From: Leptospira selangorensis | GTDB taxonomy: Bacteria > Spirochaetota > Leptospiria > Leptospirales > Leptospiraceae | Direction: 5' to 3' | DNA length: 64,000 bases | Assembly (NCBI RefSeq): GCF_004769405.1 | Contig: NZ_RQES01000012.1 | Coordinates: forward strand, 1-64,000 | Shown: piece by piece, positions 9,361 to 16,865 of the stretch | Numbering within the stretch: the stretch's first letter is position 1 | Layout: every line of letters begins with the position of its first letter | The notes under the pieces: generated by a model | What the model was told of the DNA's origin: nothing | Databases searched by the model: none | Seen by the model: the letters and a program-made list of their open reading frames with translations, nothing else | Made by a program: the position numbers and the translations under genes

Positions 9361-9918
9361 TCAAAACAATGAGGAACTTTTATATTTTTTCAACGCGTCT
9401 TTAGATATTTCTGCCGGAACAATTTCCTGTAAAAATTTTAAAAATACATCCAATCCGGCTAAATAAGTAACAATTTCGATCTTCACTTTTGGGCCGTAGA
9501 CACGAAATGCGGACTGGCTAAAAGTTACCTTATTAATCTCTTTCCAGGATAATTCCGATTTATTCCTAAAAAGACCGAAAGATTGGATCGACTTTTTATC
9601 TATAATGATTTCGTGGTTCTTGCAATAGAATAGTAGAATTATAGATGCAATCATCATCGGAAATGAAATATAGAAGGCTGTTAGATCTGATGGTAAACTA
9701 AACTCACCTAATTTAAAATGAGGATAATATTCCAGAACTAATAATCCGAATAAAAAAATAAGAAGGAAAATAGCTAAATACCAATATATAATCGGAAGTC
9801 TTAATACAATTTTATCTCCGACCTCTTTCGGCTTTGTTTGTTTCGCGAGCAAATAAATAATAAATCCAAAAATAGCAACTGCTATTTCTGTCACAATATG
9901 ATCCAATATCCAATCCAA
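9361..9918 (-). CDS. membrane protein with PH-like tail, paralogue 1
   Basis: Unrecognised membrane protein of about 185 residues with three hydrophobic helices (N-terminus, then two in the middle). A cytosolic C-terminal part (about 110-185) follows with a WKEI motif and alternating strands, resembling a bacterial PH-like domain. I propose a TTG start at 9918 because GAGGTGAT sits 6 bases upstream and matches the anti-Shine-Dalgarno tail well; the alternative GTG at 9927 lies inside that site. It is a paralogue of the next gene upstream (shared RLPI-Y, LFYCKN/LILYCKN and W-K-(D/E)-I blocks). Confidence 0.65.
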   Translation of the reverse strand: MDWILDHIVTEIAVAIFGFIIYLLAKQTKPKEVGDKIVLRLPIIYWYLAIFLLIFLFGLLVLEYYPHFKLGEFSLPSDLTAFYISFPMMIASIILLFYCKNHEIIIDKKSIQSFGLFRNKSELSWKEINKVTFSQSAFRVYGPKVKIEIVTYLAGLDVFLKFLQEIVPAEISKDALKKYKSSSLF

Positions 9919-10013
9919 ATCTATCACCTCGAATAATGTAATTTTCTAATATAGGACTTTTCCCTTAAAGACGGTCACTTATTATTTAATAATTTAATAA
10001 AACAAGTATTCCA

Positions 10014-10610
10014 TCAGGGTTTTTTCAAAAACTGTTTATATTTTTGAAATGCCCCTTCATATAGATCGGATGTGACTGATTCTTCTAAGGCAGAAAGAAA
10101 TATTTCAAATCCGGACAAAAGAGGTACAACTTCTATCTGATTCTTCCCGTCGTTCAGAAAAAAAGCGGATCTTTCGAATCGGACAGATTGAATATCCTTC
10201 CAGAGAAGCCTTTTATGTTTTCTAAAAACTCCTTCAGATACAATACCGTCCTTTTCCAATACGATCCTATAATTTTTACAATAAAGTATAAGTAAGATCC
10301 CTGCTAAAAATAGCAGAAAGGAAACCAAACATAAAATTGGATCTGGAAGACTAAATACCCCATTCTTATAAAAAGCAAAATAAGTATCTCCCAACAGGAT
10401 GACTGGAACCAAAGAGATTAGGAAAAAACCGGCTAATCTATATAGTATAGGAAGCCTCAAATAACGTTTTGTATTCTTTTGAAACTGAAGTTTATCTGTT
10501 TGTTTAATCAAATATTCGAATGTATATGTAAGAGAAAAAGCAAAAACGGATCCAAGCACAAGAACCAGGATCGTTTCTCTTGTGAACCATTCCGTATTTA
10601 TAAAATTCAT
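10014..10610 (-). CDS. membrane protein with PH-like tail, paralogue 2
   Basis: A 198-residue membrane protein, clearly a tandem paralogue of the gene at 9361-9918. It has the same layout: an N-terminal helix, a charged loop with RLPILYR, two helices, then LILYCKNYRIVLEKDGI and a PH-like tail with LLWKDIQ. Function unknown. The ATG lies only about 10 bases after the mature 3' end of rnpB on the same strand. No Shine-Dalgarno sequence is present, because that stretch is the RNase P RNA end itself. It may therefore be translated from read-through of the rnpB transcript. Confidence 0.65.
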   Translation of the reverse strand: MNFINTEWFTRETILVLVLGSVFAFSLTYTFEYLIKQTDKLQFQKNTKRYLRLPILYRLAGFFLISLVPVILLGDTYFAFYKNGVFSLPDPILCLVSFLLFLAGILLILYCKNYRIVLEKDGIVSEGVFRKHKRLLWKDIQSVRFERSAFFLNDGKNQIEVVPLLSGFEIFLSALEESVTSDLYEGAFQKYKQFLKKP

Positions 10611-10619
10611 ACAATGACA

Positions 10620-11013
<394 letters not shown>

Positions 11014-11033
11014 ATACGAATTTAGAATGAATC

Positions 11034-11058
11034 CACGGCAAGTCGCTAAGAAAAGAAG
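11034..11058 (+). repeat. solo half copy of dispersed CACGCTAAGTCGCTAAG repeat
   Basis: Twenty-five bases nearly identical (about 23 matches) to the left half of the element at 11841-11919. It lies just upstream of the rnpB 5' end. The right half is absent here. Confidence 0.5.
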
Positions 11059-11121
11059 AAATGTAAAATTTCCCCGCCTCTATTTTGCAACCTTGCAAGG
11101 CAAAATTCTTCTAATTCAATA

Positions 11122-11829
11122 ATGTCATCCAAGAATATACAAAAGCCCCATCCAGGAAGTTCTGAATTAGCCAGAAAAGCATTACGCTGGTTCGGAAGAC
11201 TTTATGGATCCTTATTTTATAAAACAGAAGTTTATGGATTAGAAAATGTGCCCCAAACCGGAAAAGTTTTAGTACTCTCCAAACACCAAAGGAATGATGA
11301 TATTCCTCTGGGGCTTTCCAAAGCATTATATCATAGAAGAATGGATATCTGGGCGATCATGAAAGATTCTCTCGCTGCTCCTATTTTCATGGACTATTTT
11401 CTAAAATGTGGGGGAATTCCTCTCAATAGAAAAGAACCTAGAAAAAGTAAGAACGATCTTCTATTTGCCAAAAAGGTACTCAATGAAGGCAATATGCTCG
11501 TGATATTCCCGGAACAAACCACCATCCCTTATAAAATGGGGAAAGGCCGTCCGGGCGGATTCAGATTTATTGTAGGAAAACCAGAAGAACCGCTAGCAGT
11601 TCTTTGCCTGGGATTAGAATATAAACCCAGAGGATTCTTGCGTAGGACCAGTTTTATAGTCCGTGCTGGAAAACTCAGACACTTTGAGCCTGATATGGAC
11701 CATGAAGATTTCCTTCACGATTGTATGCATGAGATCGCAAGCCTAACCAATCTCAAATACCCATTCGAACAGGCTAAAAAGGCAAACGACTCAAATGGAG
11801 ATTTAGAACTTCTCGAAACGATCTCTTAG
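11122..11829 (+). CDS. 1-acyl-glycerol-3-phosphate acyltransferase-like (PlsC family)
   Basis: A 235-residue acyltransferase. It has the catalytic HX4D block (KHQRNDD, about residues 54-60), a glycerophosphate-binding region (GGIPLNR) and the FPEQTT motif, where most family members read FPEGT. It probably transfers an acyl chain to lysophosphatidate or a related lysolipid at the inner membrane. No strong membrane helix is seen, so attachment is probably peripheral. Single gene; its promoter must lie in the 108 bases next to rnpB, which is transcribed divergently. Confidence 0.85.
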   Translation: MSSKNIQKPHPGSSELARKALRWFGRLYGSLFYKTEVYGLENVPQTGKVLVLSKHQRNDDIPLGLSKALYHRRMDIWAIMKDSLAAPIFMDYFLKCGGIPLNRKEPRKSKNDLLFAKKVLNEGNMLVIFPEQTTIPYKMGKGRPGGFRFIVGKPEEPLAVLCLGLEYKPRGFLRRTSFIVRAGKLRHFEPDMDHEDFLHDCMHEIASLTNLKYPFEQAKKANDSNGDLELLETIS

Positions 11830-11840
11830 AATCCATTTTT

Positions 11841-11919
11841 GGCACGCTAAGTCGCTAAGAAAAGAAGAGCCCTTGCTAAAAACGCCAAACCTTCTTACCT
11901 TTGCGTCTTTGCGTGAGCC
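11841..11919. repeat. dispersed intergenic inverted-repeat element, copy A
   Basis: The left arm CACGCTAAGTCGCTAAG and right arm CTTTGCGTCTTTGCGTG are imperfect inverted repeats (14 of 17 matches), separated by about 40 bases and flanked by GGC/GCC. The same plan occurs at 23419-23495, and a solo left arm lies at 11034-11058. It follows the PlsC gene, so it may act as an mRNA end or a mobile miniature repeat. Confidence 0.55.
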
Positions 11920-11948
11920 TACAACGTTACTCTTAACATCTCCTTAAC

Positions 11949-11974
11949 GGGGTGGAAGGAACTCCTTACACCCC
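11949..11974. other. GGGGTG/CACCCC hairpin
   Basis: Perfect outer stem GGGGTG with CACCCC and inner AAGG/CCTT pairing, without a T-run on either side. It lies in the 332-base gap (11830-12161) between the PlsC gene and the sigma-54 promoter. Apart from this hairpin, the repeat at 11841-11919 and the promoter, that gap shows no gene. Confidence 0.35.
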
Positions 11975-12108
11975 TCCCTATTCCCAAAGAAGGCCATAAT
12001 CGTTAAACTCTAGGCATGTTTCAAACAGCGTGCCAACTGGCCCTCAAACTTCCCTATATCGGAATTTCAGATTCGAAATTTGAAAAAAATCTAGTTTTTC
12101 CCAGAAAC

Positions 12109-12125
12109 TTGGCACGGCGTTTGCA
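12109..12125 (+). promoter_or_regulatory. sigma-54 (RpoN) promoter, -24/-12 type
   Basis: TTGGCACGGCGTTTGCA matches the RpoN consensus TGGCACG-N4-TTGCA. The invariant GG (12111-12112) and GC (12123-12124) are separated by exactly 10 bases. Transcription should begin near 12136, leaving a 26-base leader before the ATG at 12162. Possible activator sites upstream are the inverted repeats AATTTC-N6-GAAATT (about 12062-12080) and GGCA...TGCC (about 12013-12034). Confidence 0.85.
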
Positions 12126-12161
12126 CTATATTAGACAAAGCCTCGGCTGGGAGATAAAAAG

Positions 12162-12623
12162 ATGAACAAATTAATTAAAATTGCCCTAATTTTAAGCATC
12201 TCCACTGCAATTTATGCAGAACCTGAAACCAACGTGATCGAAAGTTCGCTCAAGAACTACACACCGGAGACAGACACCCAGCTGGCAAATAAGCTAACTG
12301 CCCTTGGTAGCCTAAAACAAAAAACCAGGGACTACGAAGGTGCAATCGCTTTTTACGACCAGTCCTTAGCTGTGAGAACAAAAATCGGTGATAAAGAAAG
12401 TTCTGGATACGCTCTGGTCCTTTATCTGAAATCCATCTCCGAATTCCGCCTCGGCAAATCCTGCCAAGCCTTAGAGAACATTAAAGAAGTTATCCATGTA
12501 TACCAAAAGATTGGTGACCTTGATTCCGCTCTTCACGCAGAGGAAGAAGGTCTTAAAAAATACCAGGAAGCATGCAGCCTGGCTTTTGCGAAACAGCCAA
12601 GCCTGACTCTAAACAAGGACTAA
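12162..12623 (+). CDS. exported TPR-like small protein under sigma-54 control
   Basis: A 153-residue protein with a signal peptide (about residues 1-19, ending IYAEP). Helical repeats of TPR type follow: a unit at about 35-75 with [21 protein letters not shown], then a second at about 78-125 with [17 protein letters not shown]. It is probably periplasmic and acts in protein-protein contacts; the partner is unknown. GGGAG lies about 10 bases before the ATG. Expression should depend on RpoN and an enhancer-binding protein, given the promoter at 12109-12125. It is a single-gene transcript closed by a strong terminator. In other bacteria RpoN commonly serves nitrogen and surface genes. Confidence 0.75.
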   Translation: MNKLIKIALILSISTAIYAEPETNVIESSLKNYTPETDTQLANKLTALGSLKQKTRDYEGAIAFYDQSLAVRTKIGDKESSGYALVLYLKSISEFRLGKSCQALENIKEVIHVYQKIGDLDSALHAEEEGLKKYQEACSLAFAKQPSLTLNKD

Positions 12624-12667
12624 GAAACAGCCGGAAATCATCCCATCTCTAGTTCTAACTTCCCTGG

Positions 12668-12697
12668 TCCGCCCCTTTCGGGGCGGGCGCTTTTTTT
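12668..12697 (+). terminator. intrinsic terminator
   Basis: The stem CGCCCC-TTTC-GGGGCG (12669-12685) is followed by GGCGC and seven T. It closes the sigma-54-driven gene. Confidence 0.85.
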
Positions 12698-12730
12698 GAT
12701 TTGACTCTGATTTTTTCCATCCTAATCTTA

Positions 12731-12742
12731 CAGGAATTCCTG
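12731..12742. promoter_or_regulatory. 12-base perfect palindrome upstream of hpf
   Basis: CAGGAATTCCTG is a perfect palindrome about 120 bases before hpf. A TATGAT -10-like box lies about 25 bases before the hpf ribosome site. Whether the palindrome is a binding site is unknown. Confidence 0.25.
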
Positions 12743-12862
12743 GGTTGGGATGACTCCCTTTCTTTCCCGTCCAAAAATACGTTTCTTTAGTTTTTTCTGA
12801 TCCGCATTCGTGCTATGATAAAACTTTGAGAAGCCAATAAATAAATTCCGCGGAGGCTTTAC

Positions 12863-13150
12863 ATGAAAATCGTTTTTAATTGGAAAAACTTGGATCATTC
12901 CGGAACGGCAGAAGATTATGCCGGAAAAAAATTAGAACGAGTCTCTAAATATATACAAAAGTTAGTTTCGATGGAAATTTCATTCGAACAGGTGCATGGA
13001 TTGATTAGCGCTAATTTGAATTTAGCTGCGGATGGAAGTAAATTTAACGCACAACACGAAGACAAAGATATTTATTCCTGCATAGACGGTTTAGAAGATA
13101 AGATCGTAAAACAAGTAAGTAAACATCACGATAAAAAAGCCGCTCATTGA
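12863..13150 (+). CDS. hpf: ribosome hibernation promoting factor (short HPF/RaiA type)
   Basis: A 95-residue protein of the HPF/YfiA family, which binds the 30S decoding region and silences or pairs idle ribosomes. The sequence shows the beta-alpha-beta-beta-beta-alpha pattern: an initial strand KIVFNWKNLD, then the helix EDYAGKKLERVSKYI, strands near MEISFEQV and ANLNLAADG, and the last helix DIYSCIDGLEDKIVKQVSKH. It lacks the C-terminal dimerisation domain of long HPF. GGAGG lies 8 bases upstream of the ATG. It overlaps the next gene by one base (TGATG), so the two are co-translated. Confidence 0.9.
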   Translation: MKIVFNWKNLDHSGTAEDYAGKKLERVSKYIQKLVSMEISFEQVHGLISANLNLAADGSKFNAQHEDKDIYSCIDGLEDKIVKQVSKHHDKKAAH

Positions 13151-14082
13151 TGGACCAAGACAGGAAGTACGAAGAAGCGATAAAACATTTATCCGAAGGA
13201 GAGTTCGAACTCTCTCGAAACATATTCGACTCCCTATTGGAAGAAGATCCGGAAAACCCCGAGTTTGCCTCGGGGTTTTATATTTCTTCTTTCTGGGATC
13301 ATAGAATAGATCGGATCCATCTCACAAAGGAAGGAAGAGAAAGAACGGGACTTCTATTAGAATTCCTGAAAGACTTCGATTCAGTTTATAAAAGTAAATC
13401 ATTTCTCAAAGAACTCTCTTATCATTCGGCGATGGGTTCTATTCTACAAGAAACCACTGACCAAGTTCGTATTGCTCTTAGAAAAGAGGGGATACAATCT
13501 CTTTCTCCCGGACTAATAGCAGAACTCGCGTATAGACTTTTACTCGCAGAAGATACCGATCTTGCTTCCGAAGTATTGAGAGATTCTTCCGGTCTGGAAA
13601 GATTTTCCCCGGAGTTATTATTTTTCAGAGCGGAATGTACTTATTTAAGCGGACAACATTCTCAGGGACTTTTGCTTTATAGAGAAGCTTTTCTAAAAGA
13701 GCCGAGCGCTATCCGACTGGAATCTGTTCGTTCAGAGCCAATCTTCTCCGCTATCCAAATCTTAAAGGAAGAATTTAAAGAAGAAGGTGAACTGAAAGAA
13801 GCATTGCCTGTTCTTCTTCTCGAAAAAGGAGTATTCAAAGAGATCCGCAAAATGAGCGATAAGGAACTGGAAGCATATCGTTCCGAATTGTTTAGGCTTA
13901 GAGATTCTTTGGGACTGCGCAAGGGCGGAACCGAATTTAAGGTAAAGTGTAGAATGATCCAACTCTGCTGTGCATTGCTCGATTCCAGGACTTCCATCCT
14001 TTATGGAGAAGTGGCTCAGGAAGCAAAACTTATCTTGGATTCTTTAGATCCGAATTTATATCATAAAAGATTGAAGGTCTAA
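13150..14082 (+). CDS. TPR-like hypothetical protein coupled to hpf
   Basis: A 310-residue soluble, helix-rich protein, unrecognised beyond TPR-like repeats near the N-terminus (YEEAIKHLSEGEFELSRNIFDSLLEEDPENPE) and in the middle (about 165-200). No signal peptide. Its ATG overlaps the hpf stop in TGATG, which implies coupling and perhaps a role in stationary phase or ribosome handling; that role is inference from position only. The stop is 37 bases before the nitronate monooxygenase-like gene. Confidence 0.7.
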   Translation: MDQDRKYEEAIKHLSEGEFELSRNIFDSLLEEDPENPEFASGFYISSFWDHRIDRIHLTKEGRERTGLLLEFLKDFDSVYKSKSFLKELSYHSAMGSILQETTDQVRIALRKEGIQSLSPGLIAELAYRLLLAEDTDLASEVLRDSSGLERFSPELLFFRAECTYLSGQHSQGLLLYREAFLKEPSAIRLESVRSEPIFSAIQILKEEFKEEGELKEALPVLLLEKGVFKEIRKMSDKELEAYRSELFRLRDSLGLRKGGTEFKVKCRMIQLCCALLDSRTSILYGEVAQEAKLILDSLDPNLYHKRLKV

Positions 14083-14119
14083 TATAAGGCCTGAGTAAAA
14101 AAATAAAGGGAGAATACTT

Positions 14120-15181
14120 TTGACTCTCGAAAATCCTATCTTGCAAGCCCTGGGTTTAAAAGGCCCACTTATCCTCTCTCCATTGGCAGGAGGTCCTTCC
14201 ACTCCTGAATTGATTTCTGCAGTTTCTAATGCAGGCGGTCTTGGATCTCTCGGACTTGCTTATGAAACACCTGAACAGATCCGCGCGACCATCCAAAAAA
14301 CGAGAAACCTAACCTCTAAACCGATCGCAGTGAATCTATTCGTTCCTGCTATAACTCCGGAACTTAGCTCGGACCAAATCAATCAGGCAATCGAAGCCAC
14401 AAAAAAATATAGAGAGGAGTTAGGAGTTCCGTCCCCTAAACTTGAACCTCCTTATGCACTCGATTTTGACAAACAATTCGAAGAGATGTTAAGCCAAAGA
14501 CCTGAGGTATTCAGTTTTACTTTCGGACTTCTATCCTCTGATTATATAAAAGAATGTAAGAAAAATCATATCATCACCTGCGGAACAGCCACCACATTAG
14601 AGGAAGGTATCTTAGCGGAAGAAAGTGGTGTAGATTGGCTTGTTGCACAGGGTATAGAAGCAGGTGGGCATCGTGGGATCTTCTCCTCAACTGAAGAAGA
14701 TTCCGGGATCGGATTATTTCCTTTAGTCAGAAGTTTAGTTCACAAGCTGAAAATCCCGGTAATCGCTGCAGGTGGGATTATGGATGGAGCAGGAATTGCA
14801 GCTGTTCTCGCTTTGGGGGCGAGTGCTGCACAATTAGGCACTGCATTTTTATTATGCGAAGAAGCGGGAACTTCTAAACCTTATAGAGAAGCTTTACTTT
14901 CTAAAAATCGTAAAACAAAAACCACTCGTGCATTTTCAGGAAGGATCGCAAGAGGTTTAGAGAATAGATTTATGAATGAAATGGAGACTGGGAATATTCT
15001 GCCCTTCCCCGCTCAAAATGTTTTTACAAGAGATATCCGAAAAAGATCTGCAGAACTTGGGAAGTCCGATTTTTTATCTCTTTGGTCAGGACAAGGAATA
15101 GAGTTAATCAGGGAAACGAAGGCTGGTGAACTTGTTGCGGTCTTATTCGAAGAATTAAGAACCGCAACACTATCTCAGTAG
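14120..15181 (+). CDS. nitronate monooxygenase-like FMN enzyme (NPD family)
   Basis: A 353-residue TIM-barrel flavoenzyme of the 2-nitropropane dioxygenase family. FMN-binding and active-site blocks are visible: the N-terminal PLAGGPSTPELISAVSNAGGLGSLG, the catalytic-His motif EAGGHRG (about residues 180-186), PVIAAGGIMDG and GASAAQLGTAFL. The family oxidises nitronates or, in some relatives, reduces enoyl substrates. The start is a TTG, supported by AAAGGGAG 8 bases upstream; no nearby ATG would keep the first strand. It follows the hpf pair on the same strand. Confidence 0.82.
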   Translation: MTLENPILQALGLKGPLILSPLAGGPSTPELISAVSNAGGLGSLGLAYETPEQIRATIQKTRNLTSKPIAVNLFVPAITPELSSDQINQAIEATKKYREELGVPSPKLEPPYALDFDKQFEEMLSQRPEVFSFTFGLLSSDYIKECKKNHIITCGTATTLEEGILAEESGVDWLVAQGIEAGGHRGIFSSTEEDSGIGLFPLVRSLVHKLKIPVIAAGGIMDGAGIAAVLALGASAAQLGTAFLLCEEAGTSKPYREALLSKNRKTKTTRAFSGRIARGLENRFMNEMETGNILPFPAQNVFTRDIRKRSAELGKSDFLSLWSGQGIELIRETKAGELVAVLFEELRTATLSQ

Positions 15182-15185
15182 AGAA

Positions 15186-15752
15186 TTATTTGCCGGTAGA
15201 TTCCAGAACGTGGCGGATTTCTTGAGCCGTTCTATAATCACCCTTTTCAATAAAGTATTGCTCTAAAGAACCTAAGGTCTTAGAAGCTTGGGGATTTTTA
15301 GAAATCTCAAGAAGATGGCGTGAATTCAAATCCACATCCACTCTTGCAGAAGAAGGAAGATCCACGAATTCACGATCTTCGCCTACTGTAAGGGTTCCGG
15401 ATCTTTCTGCCAAACTTGTTTCGTTAGAAGAAGAAAAACGACCTACTGTAACTGCGAGAACTAAGATTGCGAGAGCTGCACTGAGGGAGTATTGGAAGGA
15501 ACGGTTCCAAACAAAACCGCGGGAGAACTTGGACCAAGAGGTTTCTTCATCGAAGCGGACATCTTTGAGTAGATTCTCTAATCTAAGATTGAAATCCTTG
15601 GAGAGGTTGATATCTTTCATCTGTTCCGTTCGCAGTTCTGATACTGCTCGGACCAGAGAATTTTCCAATTTAACATGATCCGGATCTTCCTTTTGAAAAA
15701 TGGAAGAGAATCCGAACTTTGTTCCCTGTTGTTTACTCGTTTGTTTTTCCAT
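15186..15752 (-). CDS. probable anti-sigma factor, single-pass membrane protein
   Basis: A 188-residue protein with one transmembrane helix (about residues 86-107, AALAILVLAVTVG). The cytosolic N-terminal part is charged and helical, and the outer part has no known fold. It lies 6 bases after an ECF sigma gene on the same strand, the classic position of a cognate anti-sigma factor. No zinc-binding HxxxCxxC (ZAS) motif is present, so sequence alone does not prove the role. It converges with the nitronate monooxygenase-like gene, 4 bases apart. Confidence 0.62.
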   Translation of the reverse strand: MEKQTSKQQGTKFGFSSIFQKEDPDHVKLENSLVRAVSELRTEQMKDINLSKDFNLRLENLLKDVRFDEETSWSKFSRGFVWNRSFQYSLSAALAILVLAVTVGRFSSSNETSLAERSGTLTVGEDREFVDLPSSARVDVDLNSRHLLEISKNPQASKTLGSLEQYFIEKGDYRTAQEIRHVLESTGK

Positions 15753-15758
15753 ACCTTA

Positions 15759-16361
15759 CTACCTAAAAAAGCCTTCGCCCTTCCCATCTTTCATAATCAG
15801 ATGTTTCAAAAATTCCTTTGCCTTAAAGAGCCGGCTTTTGACTGTTCCGATATTTGTTCCGAGGATCTCTGCTATTTGTGAATAGGACATTTCCTCGAAA
15901 TACCGGAGCTCGATGACTTCTTTGTATATATCCTCGAGTTCGTTGATTTTGTTGATTAGATAGTTACTCTCGTCGGAAAGTTCTACTTTTTTTTCGAAGC
16001 TTATCCGATCATCAGTCACCTGAAACTCGGAATCGTCCATGGAATTCTCCCTGGCCCTCTTTCTTTTGGCCAGAAGGTCCTTGGATTTATTCACCACGAT
16101 ACGGTACAACCAGGTATATACCCCTGATTCCGCCCTAAAATTGCGTATGGAGCGATATCCTGAGATCAGTGCGTCTTGGACGATATCCTCAGCGTCATCC
16201 CCATCTTTTACCATGGAGACAGCTTTTCTGTACAATCTTTCCCTATAAGGGCCGGTAAGCTCTATGTATGCTTTATCATCCCCTTCTTTGATCCGTTTTA
16301 GAAGTTGGATTTCTTTTTCTCGTACGGTTTGTTTGCGTTGAGGATTGTCGGTTTCGATCAT
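15759..16361 (-). CDS. ECF (RpoE-type) RNA polymerase sigma factor
   Basis: A 200-residue ECF sigma factor. Region 2 is clear (AEDIVQDALISGYRSIRNFR, then WLYRIVVNKSKDLLAKRKR), and so is region 4 (LEDIYKEVIELRYFEEMSYSQIAEIL followed by GTVKSRLFKAKE). AAAGG lies 7 bases upstream of the ATG. It heads a two-gene unit with the probable anti-sigma gene. A 7+7 inverted repeat (16417-16440) upstream may control it. Confidence 0.9.
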   Translation of the reverse strand: MIETDNPQRKQTVREKEIQLLKRIKEGDDKAYIELTGPYRERLYRKAVSMVKDGDDAEDIVQDALISGYRSIRNFRAESGVYTWLYRIVVNKSKDLLAKRKRARENSMDDSEFQVTDDRISFEKKVELSDESNYLINKINELEDIYKEVIELRYFEEMSYSQIAEILGTNIGTVKSRLFKAKEFLKHLIMKDGKGEGFFR

Positions 16362-16416
16362 TAGAAGCCTTTACGACATAGGTAGGCTCTTCCCTGGCCT
16401 TTGCAATAAAAATATG

Positions 16417-16440
16417 ACGTAAGGAATCGAGCGCTTACGT
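16417..16440. promoter_or_regulatory. inverted repeat upstream of ECF sigma gene
   Basis: Perfect arms ACGTAAG and CTTACGT, 10-base spacer, 56 bases before the sigma ATG and 16 bases after the PilZ gene stop. A plausible operator or autoregulatory site; no protein can be assigned. Confidence 0.4.
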
Positions 16441-16456
16441 ATGCGATTTTAGGATT

Positions 16457-16810
16457 TTAACCTTCTAAGGAAAGATTGATGAGTATAAGTGACTCTGTAA
16501 GTTCTAATGGATCTCTAAAACGTATTCCGTATAAGAACTTTCGTTTTGAATCTACCTGCTTTGGGATTTTCCAAACTACGTCGCCTAAAAATTCCAAACG
16601 TTTACCGGTTCTTCTTTCTATGACTGAACCTTCGATCGGAATGGAACCTGGCAGATCTTCTCCGCTCATTAAGATACAGATACCGGATTCGGAAATATTA
16701 CCTAGTTTTCCCTCTAACGTGATTAGCCCTGAATCCACCTGCACGATGTACTCGTCGAAATCTCTGGGATAAAATCTGGGACTCCTAGGTTTTTGGCCGG
16801 GTTCGCTCAT
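16457..16810 (-). CDS. PilZ domain protein (c-di-GMP receptor)
   Basis: A 117-residue single PilZ domain. The two c-di-GMP-binding motifs are present: RxxxR (RFYPR, about residues 12-16) and N-x-S-x-x-G (NISESG, about 38-43). It should bind cyclic di-GMP in the cytosol and pass the signal to a partner protein. No cellulose, pilus or flagellar gene is adjacent. With the EAL protein at 36.8 kb, it shows c-di-GMP signalling is in use. Confidence 0.85.
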   Translation of the reverse strand: MSEPGQKPRSPRFYPRDFDEYIVQVDSGLITLEGKLGNISESGICILMSGEDLPGSIPIEGSVIERRTGKRLEFLGDVVWKIPKQVDSKRKFLYGIRFRDPLELTESLILINLSLEG

Positions 16811-16865
16811 CGATAAGGGTTCAAATTAGAAACGAATTCGACAAGTGTCCAGCGTTTTACTTTTT

